A stretch of 49,986 nt of DNA from Prevotella sp. Lineage in GTDB: Bacteria; Bacteroidota; Bacteroidia; Bacteroidales; Bacteroidaceae. Numbering within the stretch: the stretch's first letter is position 1; every line of letters begins with the position of its first letter. Of the stretch, positions 24,821-34,304 are shown piece after piece. Location of the stretch: NCBI GenBank assembly GCA_024688365.1, contig JAILEG010000024.1:1-49986 (forward strand), in the 5' to 3' direction. The notes beneath the pieces were generated by a model. That model did no database searches. It saw nothing but the letters and a program-made list of their open reading frames with translations, and had not been told where the DNA came from. The translations under genes were made by a program, and so were the position numbers.

Positions 24821-27800
24821 ATGGAGAAAAGAATCTATAGAATCGGCCTGGATGTCGGTTCAACCACTGCAAAGATAGCCGTCACTGATCAGGAGAACAA
24901 CCTCGTTTATTCCCGCTACGAACGACACAACGCCAAGGTGGGCCAGCTCGTGGGCCGCTACCTTGACGAGATAGCCCGCCAGCTGGGCGACTGCCAGGCG
25001 CAGATATGCGTCACGGGATCGGTCGGCATGGCGACAGCCGAGCAGCTCCGGGCTGAGTTCGTGCAGGAGGTGGTGGCGGCCACCGTCTATGCCAAGGAGC
25101 TGCACCCCGAGGCAAAGGCGCTCATCGACATCGGCGGAGAGGATGCCAAGGTCGTCTTCTTCGGCAAAAGGGGCATGGAGCTGCGCATGAACGGCAACTG
25201 CGCCGGGGGCACGGGGGCCTTCCTCGACCAGATGGCGGCACTCATGGGCATTGACAACAGCCAGCTCAACCAGCTCGCCCTACAGTCAACCCAGCTCTAT
25301 CCCATGGCTGCCCGCTGTGGGGTGTTCGCCAAGACTGACGTGCAGAACCTCATGGCGCGCAACATCCCCAAGGCCGACATCGCCGCCTCCATCTTCCATT
25401 CCATTGCCGTGCAGACCGTCACCACGCTCTCCCACGGCTGCGACTATGAGCCGCCGCTGCTCCTCTGCGGCGGGCCACTTACCTTTATGCCTGCCCTGCG
25501 CAGGGCCTTCGCCGACTATCTGAAGATGGATGCCCACCGGGAGTTCATCGTCTCAGACCAGTCCAACCTCATCCCCGCCATCGGCTGCGCCATCCGTGCC
25601 GCCAGGCAGGATGCCGCCCTGCCGCTCCACACACTCCGCCAGCGGCTCGACACTGAGCGGAAAATCAGCTGGCACAGTGACCTCCAGCCCCTCTTCGCCT
25701 CTGACGGGGAGCATGAGGAGTGGTGCGCCCGCAAACTGCAATATGCCACACCAAAGGCACTGATGCGCCCCAATGCCACCGAGCGGATATATATAGGTAT
25801 CGACTCCGGCTCAACGACGACGAAGATCATCGCCGCCCGGCAGGACGGGACGGTCGTCTTCTCCCACTATGCGCCCAATCTGGGCAACCCCATCAAGGCG
25901 GTGCAGGACGGACTTGACAGGCTGCAGGCCAAGGCCACCGCAAACAACACCGTGCTGGAGATTGCCGGAAGCTGCTCCACGGGCTACGGCGAGGACCTCA
26001 TCAAGGCTGCCTTCAATCTTGACGGAGGCATCATCGAGACAATGGCCCACTATCAGGCGGCGGCACGCCTGATGCCTGACGTGAGCTTCATCCTCGACAT
26101 TGGCGGACAGGACATGAAGGCCATCTTCGTTGAGGATGGGGCCGTGGTGCGCATGGACCTCAACGAGGCCTGCTCCAGCGGCTGCGGGACGTTCCTCCAG
26201 ACCTTCGCCAGCAACCTCAGCTACAGCATCTCCGACTTTGCCCACATCGCCTGCACGGCACCCGCCCCCTGCGACCTCGGCACCCGCTGCACGGTGTTCA
26301 TGAACTCGAAGGTGAAGCAGGTCATGCGTGAGGGAGCCACGGTGGCCGACATCTCGGCGGGACTCTCCTACTCCGTTGTGAAGAACTGTCTCTACAAAGT
26401 GCTGAAGCTCAGGGGCAATGATGACCTGGGACAGCACATCGTCGTCCAGGGCGGCACGATGCGCAACGATGCCGTCGTCCGTGCCTTCGAGCTGCTCACA
26501 GGGCATGAGGTGGCCCGCTCGGACATGCCTGAGCTGATGGGAGCATACGGATGTGCGCTGCATGCGATAAGGGAAAAAAGCCAAGCCAACGACACAGCAA
26601 CAGGACATTCTACTTCCCTCCCTCTTCGGGGAGGGGTCGGGGGAGAGGCTGTCCACCTCCACTGCCACGGCTGTGAGAACCACTGTGACGTGACCCGCTA
26701 CACCTTTCCCGGCGGCAACAGGTTCTACTCCGGCAACAAGTGCGAGCGCATCTTCAACAACTACGGCAAGGGACATGAGCAGGGCGAGAATGTCTATACC
26801 TATAAATATGAGCGGACGTTCGGCATCAACGGCACAGCAACCGGACATTCCACTCCCCTCCCCCTCCGGGGAGAGGCTGGGGGTGGGGCTGTCAGAGGAG
26901 AGGCCGCTGCCCCTTCTCTTTCCATCGGCATCCCCCGTGTCCTCGGCATGTATGAGGAATACCCCTTCTGGCAGGCCCTCTTCGCCGCCGCAGGCATCCG
27001 CACCGTCCTCTCCTCACGCAGCACCTTCACAGGATACGAGAGCCAGCTGCGTGCCGTCATGAGCGACAACATCTGCTTCCCGGCAAAGCTCGTACATGCC
27101 CATATCGCCGAGCTTGACGGCATGGGACTCGACAGGATTTTCTTCCCCTACGTCGTCTACGAGCATAAGGATGACGAACGCACCGACAACTCCTTCAACT
27201 GCCCCATCGTCTCGGCTTACTCTGACGTGGTCAGGAGCAGCATGCAGCTGCGCACGCAGATGGACTCGCCCGTCATCAACTTCGCCAGCGAGAAGCTCCT
27301 CCGCCGGCAACTCCACGCTTATCTCAAGCCGATGGGCATCAGCCGCAAGGACATTGACCGTGCCATCACCGCCGCCCTCGATGCCCGCAGGCTGTTTGAG
27401 ACTGACCTCCGCCAGCGCAATGAGGAGATTCTCGCACGGAGCCGCCAGCAGGGAAAACTCACCATCCTCCTCGCCGGACGACCTTACCACACCGACCCAC
27501 TCATCCAGCACAAGCTCTCCGAGACCATCGCCGCGCTGGGCGTGAACGTCATCTCTGACGATATCGTCCGAGGCGACAGCCGCACGGGCAAGGGCGACAC
27601 CTATCTCGTGGAGCAGTGGGCCTACACCAACCGCATCATCAAGGCGGCAGAGTGGGCTGCCTGCCAGGGCAATGACGTGCATTTCGTGGAGATGACATCC
27701 TTCGGCTGCGGCCCCGATGCCTTCGTCCAGGACGAGGTGCGCGACATCATGCGCCGCCACGGCAAGCCCTTCACGCTGCTGAAGATTGACGACGTGTCGA

Positions 27801-29125
27801 ACACCGGCTCGCTGAAGCTGCGTGTGCGCAGCCTCGTGGAGAGCCTGAGGATACGCAGCCAGGCAGGCAGGCTCCGTGACTTCCCGCAGACAAAGGTGTT
27901 CCGCAACGAGGACCGCCACCGCAAGATCCTCGCCCCGTTCTTCACCGAGTATCTCTCACCGCTCATGCCCCCGCTGATGAAGCTGGCAGGCTATGACTTA
28001 GAGATCCTCCCCATGAGCGATACACAATCGGCACAGTACGGCCTGACCTACGCCAACAACGAGGTGTGCTATCCCGCCACGCTCATCGTCGGCGACATGG
28101 TCAAGGCGCTCCGCTCGGGCAAGTACAACCCTGACGACATAGCCCTCGTCATGACGCAGACGGGCGGACAGTGCCGTGCCACCAACTACACCGCACTCAT
28201 CAAGCGTGCCATGATCGCCAACGGATTCGGCAACGTGCCCCTCATCACCCTCGGTGTGTCGACCGCAGGAGGCGACAACGAGCAGGAGGGCTTTGAGTAT
28301 CCCTGGCTGAAGCTGGCAAGCATCACCACCAATGCCTTCCTCTACAGTGACGCACTGGCAAAGCTCTTCTATGCCGCCGTGGTGCGCGAGACGGTCAAAG
28401 GACGCTCCGAGGAACTAAAGAAGAAATACCTCAGGCTCGCCGAGGACGAGATCCTGCGCAACAATGCCAAGGGACTCGTCAGCCTCATCGCCCAGGCCGC
28501 CGAGGAGTTCGAGGCCATCACCGATGACCGCGACTGCCCCAAGGTGGGCATCGTGGGCGAGATATTCCTGAAGTTCAATCCCTTCAGCCACCAGTTCCTT
28601 GCCAGGAAGCTCATCGCAAGGGGCATCGAGGTGGTCCCACCGCTCATCTCACCCTTCTTCCTGCAGGAGTTCATCAACATCGAGGAGCAGAAGAACCTCT
28701 GCCTGAGCGACTCACGTGTGCCCAACTTCATCGTCCGCACCCTCTATAAGCTCATCGAGCGCCGACAGGAGCAGTTCAACAAGGCCGGCAGCCGCTTCCG
28801 CCACTTCCGTCCCTTCACCTCCATCTACGAGGATGCCAAGGGCGCACGTGGCATCGTCTCCTTCGCCGCCCAGTTCGGCGAGGGCTGGCTCCTGCCTGCC
28901 GACATAGCCGCCTTCCACCGTGACGGTGTGCGGAACGTCATCAGCCTCCAGCCCTTCGGCTGCATCGCCAACCACATCATCTCCAAGGGCATTGAGAAGA
29001 AGCTCCATGACCTCTACCCTGACCTCAACCTCCTCAGCCTCGACTTCGACTCCGGGGTCAGTGAGGTGAACGTCACCAACCGTCTCCTCCTCTTCCTGGA
29101 GGGCAGCGGGAGCCAGCCGGCATGA
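24821..29125 (+). CDS. Acyl-CoA dehydratase activase / 2-hydroxyacyl-CoA dehydratase fusion protein
   Basis: A 1434-residue fusion. Two BcrAD/BadFG-type ATPase domains: GLDVGSTTAK (residues 9-18) with GGEDAKV and NGNCAGGTGAFLD, and GIDSGSTTTK (about 326-335) with IGGQDMKAIF and NEACSSGCGTFLQ, where the cysteines would hold a bridging [4Fe-4S] cluster. Then a CHGCENHC motif (about 615) and a dehydratase-like half with IPRVLGMYEEYPFW, CFPAKL, FGCGPDAF and TGGQCRATNY. Known activases use ATP to inject an electron into the dehydratase; the natural substrate of this giant family is unknown. Two 63-bp palindromic elements lie in frame at residues 591-611 and 671-691. The start at MEKRIYRIG follows the -7 box and excludes upstream repeat sequence. 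Confidence 0.9.
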   Translation: MEKRIYRIGLDVGSTTAKIAVTDQENNLVYSRYERHNAKVGQLVGRYLDEIARQLGDCQAQICVTGSVGMATAEQLRAEFVQEVVAATVYAKELHPEAKALIDIGGEDAKVVFFGKRGMELRMNGNCAGGTGAFLDQMAALMGIDNSQLNQLALQSTQLYPMAARCGVFAKTDVQNLMARNIPKADIAASIFHSIAVQTVTTLSHGCDYEPPLLLCGGPLTFMPALRRAFADYLKMDAHREFIVSDQSNLIPAIGCAIRAARQDAALPLHTLRQRLDTERKISWHSDLQPLFASDGEHEEWCARKLQYATPKALMRPNATERIYIGIDSGSTTTKIIAARQDGTVVFSHYAPNLGNPIKAVQDGLDRLQAKATANNTVLEIAGSCSTGYGEDLIKAAFNLDGGIIETMAHYQAAARLMPDVSFILDIGGQDMKAIFVEDGAVVRMDLNEACSSGCGTFLQTFASNLSYSISDFAHIACTAPAPCDLGTRCTVFMNSKVKQVMREGATVADISAGLSYSVVKNCLYKVLKLRGNDDLGQHIVVQGGTMRNDAVVRAFELLTGHEVARSDMPELMGAYGCALHAIREKSQANDTATGHSTSLPLRGGVGGEAVHLHCHGCENHCDVTRYTFPGGNRFYSGNKCERIFNNYGKGHEQGENVYTYKYERTFGINGTATGHSTPLPLRGEAGGGAVRGEAAAPSLSIGIPRVLGMYEEYPFWQALFAAAGIRTVLSSRSTFTGYESQLRAVMSDNICFPAKLVHAHIAELDGMGLDRIFFPYVVYEHKDDERTDNSFNCPIVSAYSDVVRSSMQLRTQMDSPVINFASEKLLRRQLHAYLKPMGISRKDIDRAITAALDARRLFETDLRQRNEEILARSRQQGKLTILLAGRPYHTDPLIQHKLSETIAALGVNVISDDIVRGDSRTGKGDTYLVEQWAYTNRIIKAAEWAACQGNDVHFVEMTSFGCGPDAFVQDEVRDIMRRHGKPFTLLKIDDVSNTGSLKLRVRSLVESLRIRSQAGRLRDFPQTKVFRNEDRHRKILAPFFTEYLSPLMPPLMKLAGYDLEILPMSDTQSAQYGLTYANNEVCYPATLIVGDMVKALRSGKYNPDDIALVMTQTGGQCRATNYTALIKRAMIANGFGNVPLITLGVSTAGGDNEQEGFEYPWLKLASITTNAFLYSDALAKLFYAAVVRETVKGRSEELKKKYLRLAEDEILRNNAKGLVSLIAQAAEEFEAITDDRDCPKVGIVGEIFLKFNPFSHQFLARKLIARGIEVVPPLISPFFLQEFINIEEQKNLCLSDSRVPNFIVRTLYKLIERRQEQFNKAGSRFRHFRPFTSIYEDAKGARGIVSFAAQFGEGWLLPADIAAFHRDGVRNVISLQPFGCIANHIISKGIEKKLHDLYPDLNLLSLDFDSGVSEVNVTNRLLLFLEGSGSQPA
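26591..26653 (+). repeat. In-frame palindromic element within the dehydratase gene, copy 8
   Basis: 63 bp, exactly 21 codons, translated as DTATGHSTSLPLRGGVGGEAV-like sequence of about that length (residues 591-611). Core TTCCCTCCCTCTTCGGGGAG followed by GGGTCGGGGGAGAGGCTGTC. It lies between the second ATPase domain and the CHGCENHC motif, in a linker. Confidence 0.92.
26831..26893 (+). repeat. In-frame palindromic element within the dehydratase gene, copy 9
   Basis: 63 bp, 21 codons (residues 671-691), about 80% identical to copy 8 and starting with the same ACAGCAAC-GGACATTC block. It lies just before the conserved IGIPRVLGMYE motif, again at a domain junction. Confidence 0.92.
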
Positions 29126-29164
29126 GCAGGCATGATGCCCTTGCCTGTCCCCTACCTGCCGGCT
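29115..29164 (+). terminator. Inverted repeat after the dehydratase gene
   Basis: AGCCGGCA and TGCCGGCT pair over a 34-nt interval that contains a second short inverted repeat (AGGCA/TGCCT). It overlaps the stop codon. There is no T tract, so the terminator call is weak. Confidence 0.35.
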
Positions 29165-29233
29165 TACCCCAGGCATGAGATCCCGTTTCCCATCTTTTCA
29201 TGCCAAATCATGCCGTATATCACAGAAAAGCCG

Positions 29234-29241
29234 TATATTTG
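29234..29241 (+). promoter_or_regulatory. -7 box for the McrB operon
   Basis: TATATTTG, 28 bp before the ATG, in an AT-rich leader unlike the GC-rich genes around it. Confidence 0.65.
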
Positions 29242-29269
29242 CATTTGATATTCAATAATTCCCAAGTAT

Positions 29270-31054
29270 ATGAATACAGAGACAAATCAACATACCTGCT
29301 GGCAAAAACTTTATAAAGGAGACATGTCTGACAATGGCCAAGTAACCATTTTGGATGAGGACAGAATCGCTTACTCCGTCCTCTCAGAAAGTAAAGGAGC
29401 AAAAGCAATCCGCACCATATCGAAAGCCCTACTACAAGAATTCGTCGACTATCTGGAGACACATCCCGACTGTAAGGCTGACGAAGCAAGGAATAACCTT
29501 AAAGGAAGGAGCGACATAGACAAATTCGAGTACGGATATGCAGCCACATTGATGTGCATGGCTGAAATGGTCTTGCGCAAAGGAAAAACCTCTATACATC
29601 TCACCACACCCATCCAGCATCCCTCCCTCCCCCACCAGCTCATCTTCTATGGTGCGCCCGGAACGGGAAAGTCATTCACGATAAAGGACAGGACGAGGGG
29701 GAAGATGGTCATCCGCACAACGTTCCACCCTGACAGCGACTACTCCACCTTTGTCGGGACCTACAAGCCCATAACGCATGAGGTGCCAAGATACACCTCG
29801 CTGGGCGACAAGGCCCTGGAGCTGAAGGACGGAAGCGGGAGGCCCGTCATGGAGAGCCGCATTGAGTATGAGTTCGTGGAGCAGGCTTTCCTCAAGGCAT
29901 ACGTCAATGCCTGGCGGGAGTTCTGCATGGGCAGCGACGCCAGGGACCAGTTCCTCATCATCGAGGAGATAAACCGCGGCAACTGCGCGCAGATCTTCGG
30001 CGACCTCTTCCAGCTGCTTGACCGCAATGAGTGGGGATTCTCCGACTATCCCATCTCCCCTGACCGTGACTTGCAGCGGCACGTGCGGGAGTCGCTCGCC
30101 GGGCTTGAGATTCCTGACACAAGACTGCTCACCTCGCTGTACGGCGAGGATGTGGCTGAGAGAGTCCTTCAGGGTGAGCTGCTCATCCTTCCTCCCAACC
30201 TCTATCTATGGGCAACGATGAACACCTCGGACCAGAGTCTCTTCCCCATCGACTCAGCCTTCAAGCGGCGCTGGGAGTGGCAGTACGTACCCATAACCAA
30301 GGGACATGACCCGGAGGGCAACGAGCTGGAATGGTACATTGAGGCAGCTGGCAGGAGATACAGCTGGTGGTCATTCCTTGAGAAGATAAACGCACACATA
30401 GCACAGCTGACCAACTCAGAGGACAAGAAACTGGGCTTCTTCTTCTGCAAGGCTGTTGATGGTGTGATCCCTGCCACCAGATTCGTCGGCAAGGTTCTCT
30501 TCTATCTCTGGAATGATGTTTTCAAGGACTATGACTTCGCCGATACCATCTTCAGGGATGAGGAGGGCAATGCGCTCTCATTCGACAAGTTCTACCTCGC
30601 CGACCCACATGGCAATGCCATCGTACGGGAGGAACAGGTGGAACGCTTCCTGCAGAGCCTCGGCGTGGAGCTGGCGGCGGATGCTCAGGAGGCCAGACGG
30701 GACACAGCGGATGCCGACGAAAGGGATCATAAGGAGACCCTGGTGGCTGTCACCATCAATGGCGAGCGGCTGACAGCTGACGAAAGAACCCAGTTCGACT
30801 TATATCTCAATGTCCTGCGCCGCCTTGGCATTGCCACTGTGGCACCGGTCATTGAAAATATGAAGTACAGGCGGAAGGGAAGTCCGATGGCTGTCAGGAC
30901 ACCGCTGCAGACCATTGTGGAGAGTGAAGGCTACAGTTATGTGGAAGCTGAGGGCTACTACTTCGTGAAAGGTGCCAACGGATATACGCTTGTCCGCATC
31001 CTTGAGAATCTGCGGGACATCCTTGGGTTGGATATCAAAATAGAGTTTAGCTAA
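29270..31054 (+). CDS. McrB-like AAA+ GTPase/ATPase of a restriction system
   Basis: A 594-residue protein. Residues 1-115 form an N-terminal domain of unknown specificity, rich in short helices. The AAA+ motor follows: Walker A GAPGTGKS (128-135), Walker B FLIIEEINRGN (228-238), sensor 1 WATMNTSDQS (314-323) and arginine fingers in AFKRRWEW (330-337). IEEINRGN and MNTSD are the McrB signatures. After about residue 440 comes a helical region and a C-terminal module (500-594) with SPMAVRTPLQTIVE. In McrBC systems McrB recognises modified DNA and drives translocation for the McrC nuclease. The N-terminal half is less GC-rich than the rest, suggesting acquisition. First gene of a four-gene operon. 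Confidence 0.93.
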   Translation: MNTETNQHTCWQKLYKGDMSDNGQVTILDEDRIAYSVLSESKGAKAIRTISKALLQEFVDYLETHPDCKADEARNNLKGRSDIDKFEYGYAATLMCMAEMVLRKGKTSIHLTTPIQHPSLPHQLIFYGAPGTGKSFTIKDRTRGKMVIRTTFHPDSDYSTFVGTYKPITHEVPRYTSLGDKALELKDGSGRPVMESRIEYEFVEQAFLKAYVNAWREFCMGSDARDQFLIIEEINRGNCAQIFGDLFQLLDRNEWGFSDYPISPDRDLQRHVRESLAGLEIPDTRLLTSLYGEDVAERVLQGELLILPPNLYLWATMNTSDQSLFPIDSAFKRRWEWQYVPITKGHDPEGNELEWYIEAAGRRYSWWSFLEKINAHIAQLTNSEDKKLGFFFCKAVDGVIPATRFVGKVLFYLWNDVFKDYDFADTIFRDEEGNALSFDKFYLADPHGNAIVREEQVERFLQSLGVELAADAQEARRDTADADERDHKETLVAVTINGERLTADERTQFDLYLNVLRRLGIATVAPVIENMKYRRKGSPMAVRTPLQTIVESEGYSYVEAEGYYFVKGANGYTLVRILENLRDILGLDIKIEFS

Positions 31055-31084
31055 AAGGCAATATCATAGAAGTGACAGATAGGT

Positions 31085-32116
31085 ATGGGAAAGAAAAAAG
31101 AGATAAGAAACAGCACGGCGGAGTTTCTTACTTTCATCATTGCAGGTAAGGAGGAAGGCATACAGGTATTATACAAAGATGAGACGGTATGGGCTACACA
31201 GAAGGCGATGGCGACTTTGTTTGATGTGGACAGAACCGTAATAACCAAGCACTTGAAGAATATCTTTGACTCAGGTGAGCTGGATGCAAATCAAGTATGT
31301 GCAAAAAATGCACATACTGCCGAAGACGGCAAAAAATATAACACAATGTTCTACAATCTCGATGCCATCATATCCGTTGGCTACCGTATAAATTCCATCC
31401 GTGCCACCCAGTTCCGCCAATGGTGTACTAACGTGCTGCGCCAATTTGCCCTGCGTGGTTATGTCATTGACAAGAAGCGCATGGAGAATGGCACATTCCT
31501 CAATGAAGACTACTTTGAACATTTGCTGGCAGAGATACGGGAGATACGGCTGTCCGAGCGGCGTTTCTACCAGAAGCTGACTGACATCTACGCAACAAGC
31601 ATTGACTATAACAAGGAGGCACCTCTCACAAGAATGTTTTTCAGAAAGATTCAAAACAAAATGCACTATGCCGTGCATGAACATACTGCCGCTGAACTGA
31701 TTGTAGAGAGGGCTGATGCCTGCAAAGAACGAATGGGGCTGACTACATGGGAAAACGCTCCTGAAGGCAAGATTGTAAGAACAGACGTGAGCATAGCGAA
31801 AAACTACTTAAAACAGAACGAGCTGGAGGATATGGGACGCATTGTGACCGCTGTCCTGGAATTTGCAGAGAGTAGAGCCAAACGGCATATTCCCATGAGT
31901 ATGGAAGACTGGTCAAAACGTATAGATGCCTACCTGTCAAGTGACGACCGTCCGCTTCTCTCAGATGCAGGCAACGTAAGCCATGAGGAGGCAAAGCAAT
32001 ATGCTGAGACTGAGTTCGAGAAATACAGAGTCATCCAAGACGGGCTGTTTCTCAGCGACTTCGACAAATTCAGCAAAGAGGAACAAGATCCTTTCATGCC
32101 AACCTTAGATAACTGA
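31085..32116 (+). CDS. RhuM family protein
   Basis: A 343-residue cytoplasmic protein matching the virulence-associated RhuM family: EGIQVLYKDETVWATQKAMATLFDVDRTVITKHLKNIF (about 24-61), a helix-turn-helix-like segment, then YNLDAIISVGYRINSIRATQFRQWCTNVLR (about 89-118) and RRFYQKLTDIYATSIDYN. The family's biochemistry is unsettled; it is often found inside restriction-modification operons. Here it sits between the McrB and nuclease genes with gaps of 30 and 18 bp, so it is probably co-expressed. It is clearly more AT-rich than the genes on either side, so it may have entered the operon separately. Confidence 0.88.
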   Translation: MGKKKEIRNSTAEFLTFIIAGKEEGIQVLYKDETVWATQKAMATLFDVDRTVITKHLKNIFDSGELDANQVCAKNAHTAEDGKKYNTMFYNLDAIISVGYRINSIRATQFRQWCTNVLRQFALRGYVIDKKRMENGTFLNEDYFEHLLAEIREIRLSERRFYQKLTDIYATSIDYNKEAPLTRMFFRKIQNKMHYAVHEHTAAELIVERADACKERMGLTTWENAPEGKIVRTDVSIAKNYLKQNELEDMGRIVTAVLEFAESRAKRHIPMSMEDWSKRIDAYLSSDDRPLLSDAGNVSHEEAKQYAETEFEKYRVIQDGLFLSDFDKFSKEEQDPFMPTLDN

Positions 32117-32134
32117 CAAGACCTGACCGACACC

Positions 32135-34294
32135 ATGCGCATCATCATTGAGGAGCATAGATACGCGGCGGCCGACGTGGAGCCTGTCCTCAGGGGCATT
32201 GGCTCGCTGGCGGACATTGAGGGATACGTCAGCGTGAACTACGTCGGCTATTTCTACAACACCGATGAGCGGATACGCGACTGTGTGTTCATCCTTCCCA
32301 AAGTTCTCCTGGAGGACCGGGACGGGCAGGAGCTTGTCTTTGGGAAATACCGCCCAGAGGACATCATCAACCTTGATGCCCATAACCCGCTGACAGCAAC
32401 GGAACGCGATTTCATCTACGAGTTCGCCGTATGGATCTACCGGGCCATCACCGTCTTCCGCCTGGACCGGAAGAGCGACACCTCCATCGTCTATCACAGG
32501 AAGATCGCCCAGGCCGGCAGGGGAGGACGGCGGATGGGCAACACGTTCCTCGACATCCTGCTGTCGCTCCTTCAGTTCAGCAAGGACAACCAGGACTTCC
32601 TCTTCTTCACCCTGCGCAACATCCACTCCGGACTCAACAAGATCAACTGGACCCGCACCATTGCCACCACTCCCGCCATCGTGCAGGACGGCAGGCCTTC
32701 CTACCTCACTCCAGTCAACAGAAAACGGCAGGTGAACCTCGATGAGGAGCTGCTCATCATCTTCTTCTCCATCCTCAACTACATCAATGGCCAATATGGC
32801 TTCCCCGTCAGCATCAGCTGCCACTTCCAGCTCATCACGGGCCAGCGGTTCCTGGCCTATCTGCAAGGGATGGGGAAGGTAAGGCTGAGGCAAATCAAAT
32901 ACAAGTACTTCTCCGACAAGGCCCTGCGGCTGTGGAACCTGTGCTATGCCTTCTTCGATGCCGCCCGGCAGATAAACGTGAGCAACGAGCAGCGGGAATA
33001 CCTGCTGGTCAAGAACTTCAACATCGTCTTCGAGGCCATCATCGACGAGCTTATCGGCGACCGCGACATACCCGCAGGACTGAAGGACCAGGATGACGGC
33101 AAGCGCATAGACCACCTCTACACCTATAAGGGGCTGACCACCCACGATGAGGACAAGCCCATCTACTACATCGGCGACTCAAAGTATTACAAGCGCAACA
33201 ACAGCATCGGCCGCGAGGCCGTCTACAAGCAGTTCACCTATGCGAGGAACGTCATCCAGTGGAACCTCAACCTCTTCCTCAATGACGGACGGGAGGACGG
33301 GGAGGTGCGCCTGGACAGGAGGAACTTTGGCAAGGTGGGCAAGCTCCGTGATGACCTGACCGAGGGCTACAACGTCATCCCCAACTTCTTCATCAGTGCC
33401 CGCCTCAACCAGGAGCTGAGCTACCGCGACGAGATAAGCGTGACCGACAGGGGACGCTCAGGATTCTCCAGCAGCCAGTTCCGCAACCGTCTCTTCGACC
33501 GTGACACGCTGCTCGTCTGCCATTACGATGTCAACTTCCTCTACGTCATCTCCCTCTATGCCCGGAACAACAGCCTCCAGAAGGCCGCATGGAAGGAGAA
33601 GGTGAGGGCCATGTTCCGCACCCAGGTGCAGGAGATGCTGCGCAGGCACTATGACTTCTACGCCATGCAGCCCCATCCGCAGGAGGACGGGGCAAGATAC
33701 CTCCGTGAGCATTTCCAGCAGGTGCTGGGAAAGGTCTACCGCCCGTTCACCCCCGCCTCCACTGCCTACAGCAGCCATGAGTTCCTCTCGCTGGCCCTGG
33801 AGAAGGACGACCCGGCGAACACCGTCCTGCTGGCCGAGCTGCGCCGCCACTTCTATGTGGAGCCTTGCGCACTGGGGGAGAACCCCTTCCCCATCATGGC
33901 GGCAGCCGTCAAGGCGCAGCCCGCCATCACGGAGCTGCCTGCCGAGGCATGGGCCGACAATATCCTCGCGCTGCCCGTCAGCCGCATGGACGGATGGGGA
34001 AAGTTCTATACCCACACGGCAGAAGCCTGCCAGCTCATCGACCCACCTGCCATCGACTTCCGTCTCGTCAGGTTTCTCCTGCCCATCATCAGCGACAGCA
34101 CTGATGGCTACTACGATGTGACGGGCATGGACTTCGCCGTCACCGCCTCCGGCCACCCCTGTCTGCGATTCCGGCTCGGCACGTTCCATCCGCTCGGCGG
34201 CCAGCCCGTCCAGGTCTATCCCCAGCACATTGAGGGCTGCCGTCTCCTCTCACTGCAAGGCATCACAAGGATATATGAGGAAAACCAATATTGA
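32135..34294 (+). CDS. McrC/LlaJI-like PD-(D/E)XK restriction nuclease subunit
   Basis: A 719-residue partner of the McrB-like protein. The nuclease motif is KRIDHLYTYK (Asp326) followed 21 residues on by IGDSKYYK (Asp348-Ser-Lys350), the Asp...(D/E)xK pattern; a preceding NFNIVFEAIIDELI helix carries the usual upstream Glu. The N-terminal 300 residues resemble the McrB-interacting part of LlaJI/McrC proteins. The C-terminal 300 residues (after about 420) I do not recognise. No methyltransferase is nearby, so a modification-dependent (type IV) mode is more likely than a classical R-M pair. Strongly GC-rich, unlike the RhuM gene before it. Confidence 0.82.
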   Translation: MRIIIEEHRYAAADVEPVLRGIGSLADIEGYVSVNYVGYFYNTDERIRDCVFILPKVLLEDRDGQELVFGKYRPEDIINLDAHNPLTATERDFIYEFAVWIYRAITVFRLDRKSDTSIVYHRKIAQAGRGGRRMGNTFLDILLSLLQFSKDNQDFLFFTLRNIHSGLNKINWTRTIATTPAIVQDGRPSYLTPVNRKRQVNLDEELLIIFFSILNYINGQYGFPVSISCHFQLITGQRFLAYLQGMGKVRLRQIKYKYFSDKALRLWNLCYAFFDAARQINVSNEQREYLLVKNFNIVFEAIIDELIGDRDIPAGLKDQDDGKRIDHLYTYKGLTTHDEDKPIYYIGDSKYYKRNNSIGREAVYKQFTYARNVIQWNLNLFLNDGREDGEVRLDRRNFGKVGKLRDDLTEGYNVIPNFFISARLNQELSYRDEISVTDRGRSGFSSSQFRNRLFDRDTLLVCHYDVNFLYVISLYARNNSLQKAAWKEKVRAMFRTQVQEMLRRHYDFYAMQPHPQEDGARYLREHFQQVLGKVYRPFTPASTAYSSHEFLSLALEKDDPANTVLLAELRRHFYVEPCALGENPFPIMAAAVKAQPAITELPAEAWADNILALPVSRMDGWGKFYTHTAEACQLIDPPAIDFRLVRFLLPIISDSTDGYYDVTGMDFAVTASGHPCLRFRLGTFHPLGGQPVQVYPQHIEGCRLLSLQGITRIYEENQY

Positions 34295-34304
34295 AGCAAG
34301 CATC

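Noticed and set aside
24821..29125. Dehydratase gene considered a pseudogene because of its insertions
   Set aside because: Both insertions keep the frame and all cysteine and nucleotide motifs on either side are intact.
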